This document shows, piece after piece, positions 14,432 through 14,903 of a DNA stretch of 14,903 nucleotides. Every line of letters starts with the position of its first letter. Within the stretch, counting starts at the first letter, position 1. The notes under the pieces are model-generated. The model worked only from the letters and a program-made list of their open reading frames with translations, had not been told where the DNA came from and made no database searches. The stretch is from Acholeplasmatales bacterium. Lineage in GTDB: Bacteria > Bacillota_I > Bacilli_A > Acholeplasmatales > Anaeroplasmataceae. Made by a program: the position numbers and the translations under genes. The stretch is from contig JAEELU010000084.1 of NCBI GenBank assembly GCA_016282815.1, positions 1 to 14,903 on the forward strand. The letters are read 5' to 3'.

Positions 14432-14845
14432 TTAAAGATCAAATAGTGATAATTGGGAATATCCCTTAGTACAATCCTCCATATCAAATTTGATCCAGAT
14501 TTTATTTTCATTTATTGGATTTGCTATCAAAGGAACATCAGCTTCCTCTGCATCATCCAAATTATATGAATATGCAGGCTCATTTAATTTAGCAAAATCC
14601 ATGTTGTTTACATATTCCATAGTCTTATTCTTACTGAAGATATCAGTGATATGCCAAACTAAATATTCCTCATATGTTATTTTCTTTGTATCAACGAGCT
14701 TAGCATAGCCTAATATCTCATAAGTTTCACTATCGATTAAGGCTATTCTACCTCTTATGGATGTGTCAATTAATCTTACATCATTTTTTCTATTACCATC
14801 GACAATATCCATTAAATATTCCCTTTGCATTTTCAAACCGTACAT
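14432..14845 (-). CDS. ASCH (PUA-like) domain protein with C-terminal clamp-binding motif
   Basis: This is a 137-residue protein. The N-terminal ~75 residues fit the ASCH domain, a PUA-like fold linked to RNA or nucleotide binding: MQREYLMDIVDGNRKNDVRL matches the family pattern GxKxxExR as G17-R19-D22-R24 with conservative changes, then RGRIALIDSETYEILGYAKL at 31-50. A more variable middle is followed by KIWIKFDMED and the C-terminal end QLSLFDL. QLSLF (131-135) is an exact match to the QL(S/D)LF motif by which bacterial proteins bind the DNA sliding clamp. The start ATG 14845 follows GGAGTG by seven bases. It is the first gene of the operon with the esterase and reductase; nothing in those two explains its role. 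The ASCH call is by motif only. Confidence 0.75.
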   Translation of the reverse strand: MYGLKMQREYLMDIVDGNRKNDVRLIDTSIRGRIALIDSETYEILGYAKLVDTKKITYEEYLVWHITDIFSKNKTMEYVNNMDFAKLNEPAYSYNLDDAEEADVPLIANPINENKIWIKFDMEDCTKGYSQLSLFDL

Positions 14846-14864
14846 TAATAATCACTCCAAATTA

Positions 14865-14893
14865 ATTATACAATAATTAATATTTATACACAA
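14865..14893 (-). promoter_or_regulatory. Promoter of the ASCH-esterase-reductase operon
   Basis: On the minus strand TTGTGT (14893-14888) and TATAAT (14870-14865) are separated by 17 bases. The predicted start near 14858 gives a short leader that contains the Shine-Dalgarno. The -35 resembles that of the TetR promoter (TTGTGC). Confidence 0.65.
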
Positions 14894-14903
14894 TTTAAAA
14901 ATA

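Noticed and set aside
45..14845. Recoding of UGA to tryptophan (genetic code 4)
   Set aside because: All genes reach full family length with TGG tryptophans under the standard code. If UGA encoded Trp in such an AT-rich genome the frames would be broken by many TGA codons.
1..14903. CRISPR arrays, insertion sequences, prophage or tRNA/rRNA genes
   Set aside because: I found no regularly spaced repeats, no transposase or integrase gene and no structured RNA gene. Gene content and codon use look uniform and chromosomal.

Overview
The window reads as a chromosomal segment of an AT-rich Bacillota (Firmicutes) bacterium; by eye the G+C content is about one third. The reasons are strong AGGAGG-type ribosome binding sites, the conserved tilS-hpt-ftsH housekeeping cluster, the small RqcP-type S4 protein, a perfect CcpA-type cre site and compact intrinsic terminators. 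A gut commensal is plausible, but the genus cannot be read from the sequence. Seventeen genes are present and all but one (the TetR regulator) lie on the minus strand. All 17 end in TAA (12) or TAG (5), never TGA. No gene gap exceeds 300 bases, and I see no rRNA, tRNA, insertion sequence or CRISPR array.

Layout from left to right. The ribosome binding site of a minus-strand gene outside the window is at 1-10, with a perfect palindrome behind it at 29-49. Then come a small conserved protein of unknown function (45-257, minus) and a divergent TetR-family regulator (340-903, plus). A shared bidirectional terminator (892-922) separates the regulator from a convergent Ldh2-type malate/lactate dehydrogenase (915-2024). 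Next is the housekeeping operon, transcribed right to left: tilS (tRNA-Ile lysidine synthase), hpt (purine salvage), ftsH (membrane protease), rqcP (ribosome quality control) and a small membrane protein, ended by a terminator at 2075-2104. The first genes are tightly packed: tilS and hpt overlap by 8 bases, and ftsH and rqcP share one base (TAATG).

A two-gene carbohydrate operon follows: class II fructose-bisphosphate aldolase and an unusual RpiB/LacA/LacB-family sugar-phosphate isomerase. It has a clear promoter with a perfect cre site at about -55.5, the geometry known for CcpA activation of ackA and pta in Bacillus subtilis. A perfect hairpin sits between the two genes. To the right is a set of a GGDEF diguanylate cyclase with a C-terminal GAF-like domain, a two-pass small membrane protein, an ABC ATPase and an ABC-2 permease, the last three being translationally overlapped. 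The GGDEF gene is preceded by two adjacent 21-bp perfect palindromes. The right end is an operon of an ASCH-domain protein with a C-terminal QLSLF sliding-clamp motif, a membrane-anchored type-B carboxylesterase and an aldo/keto reductase, with its promoter at 14865-14893.

Most of the window is ordinary core genome. I do not see a complete novel system. The best leads are the activating cre geometry, the ASCH protein with the clamp-binding motif, the tandem palindromes before the diguanylate cyclase, and the isomerase that lacks the usual RpiB catalytic-histidine motif.
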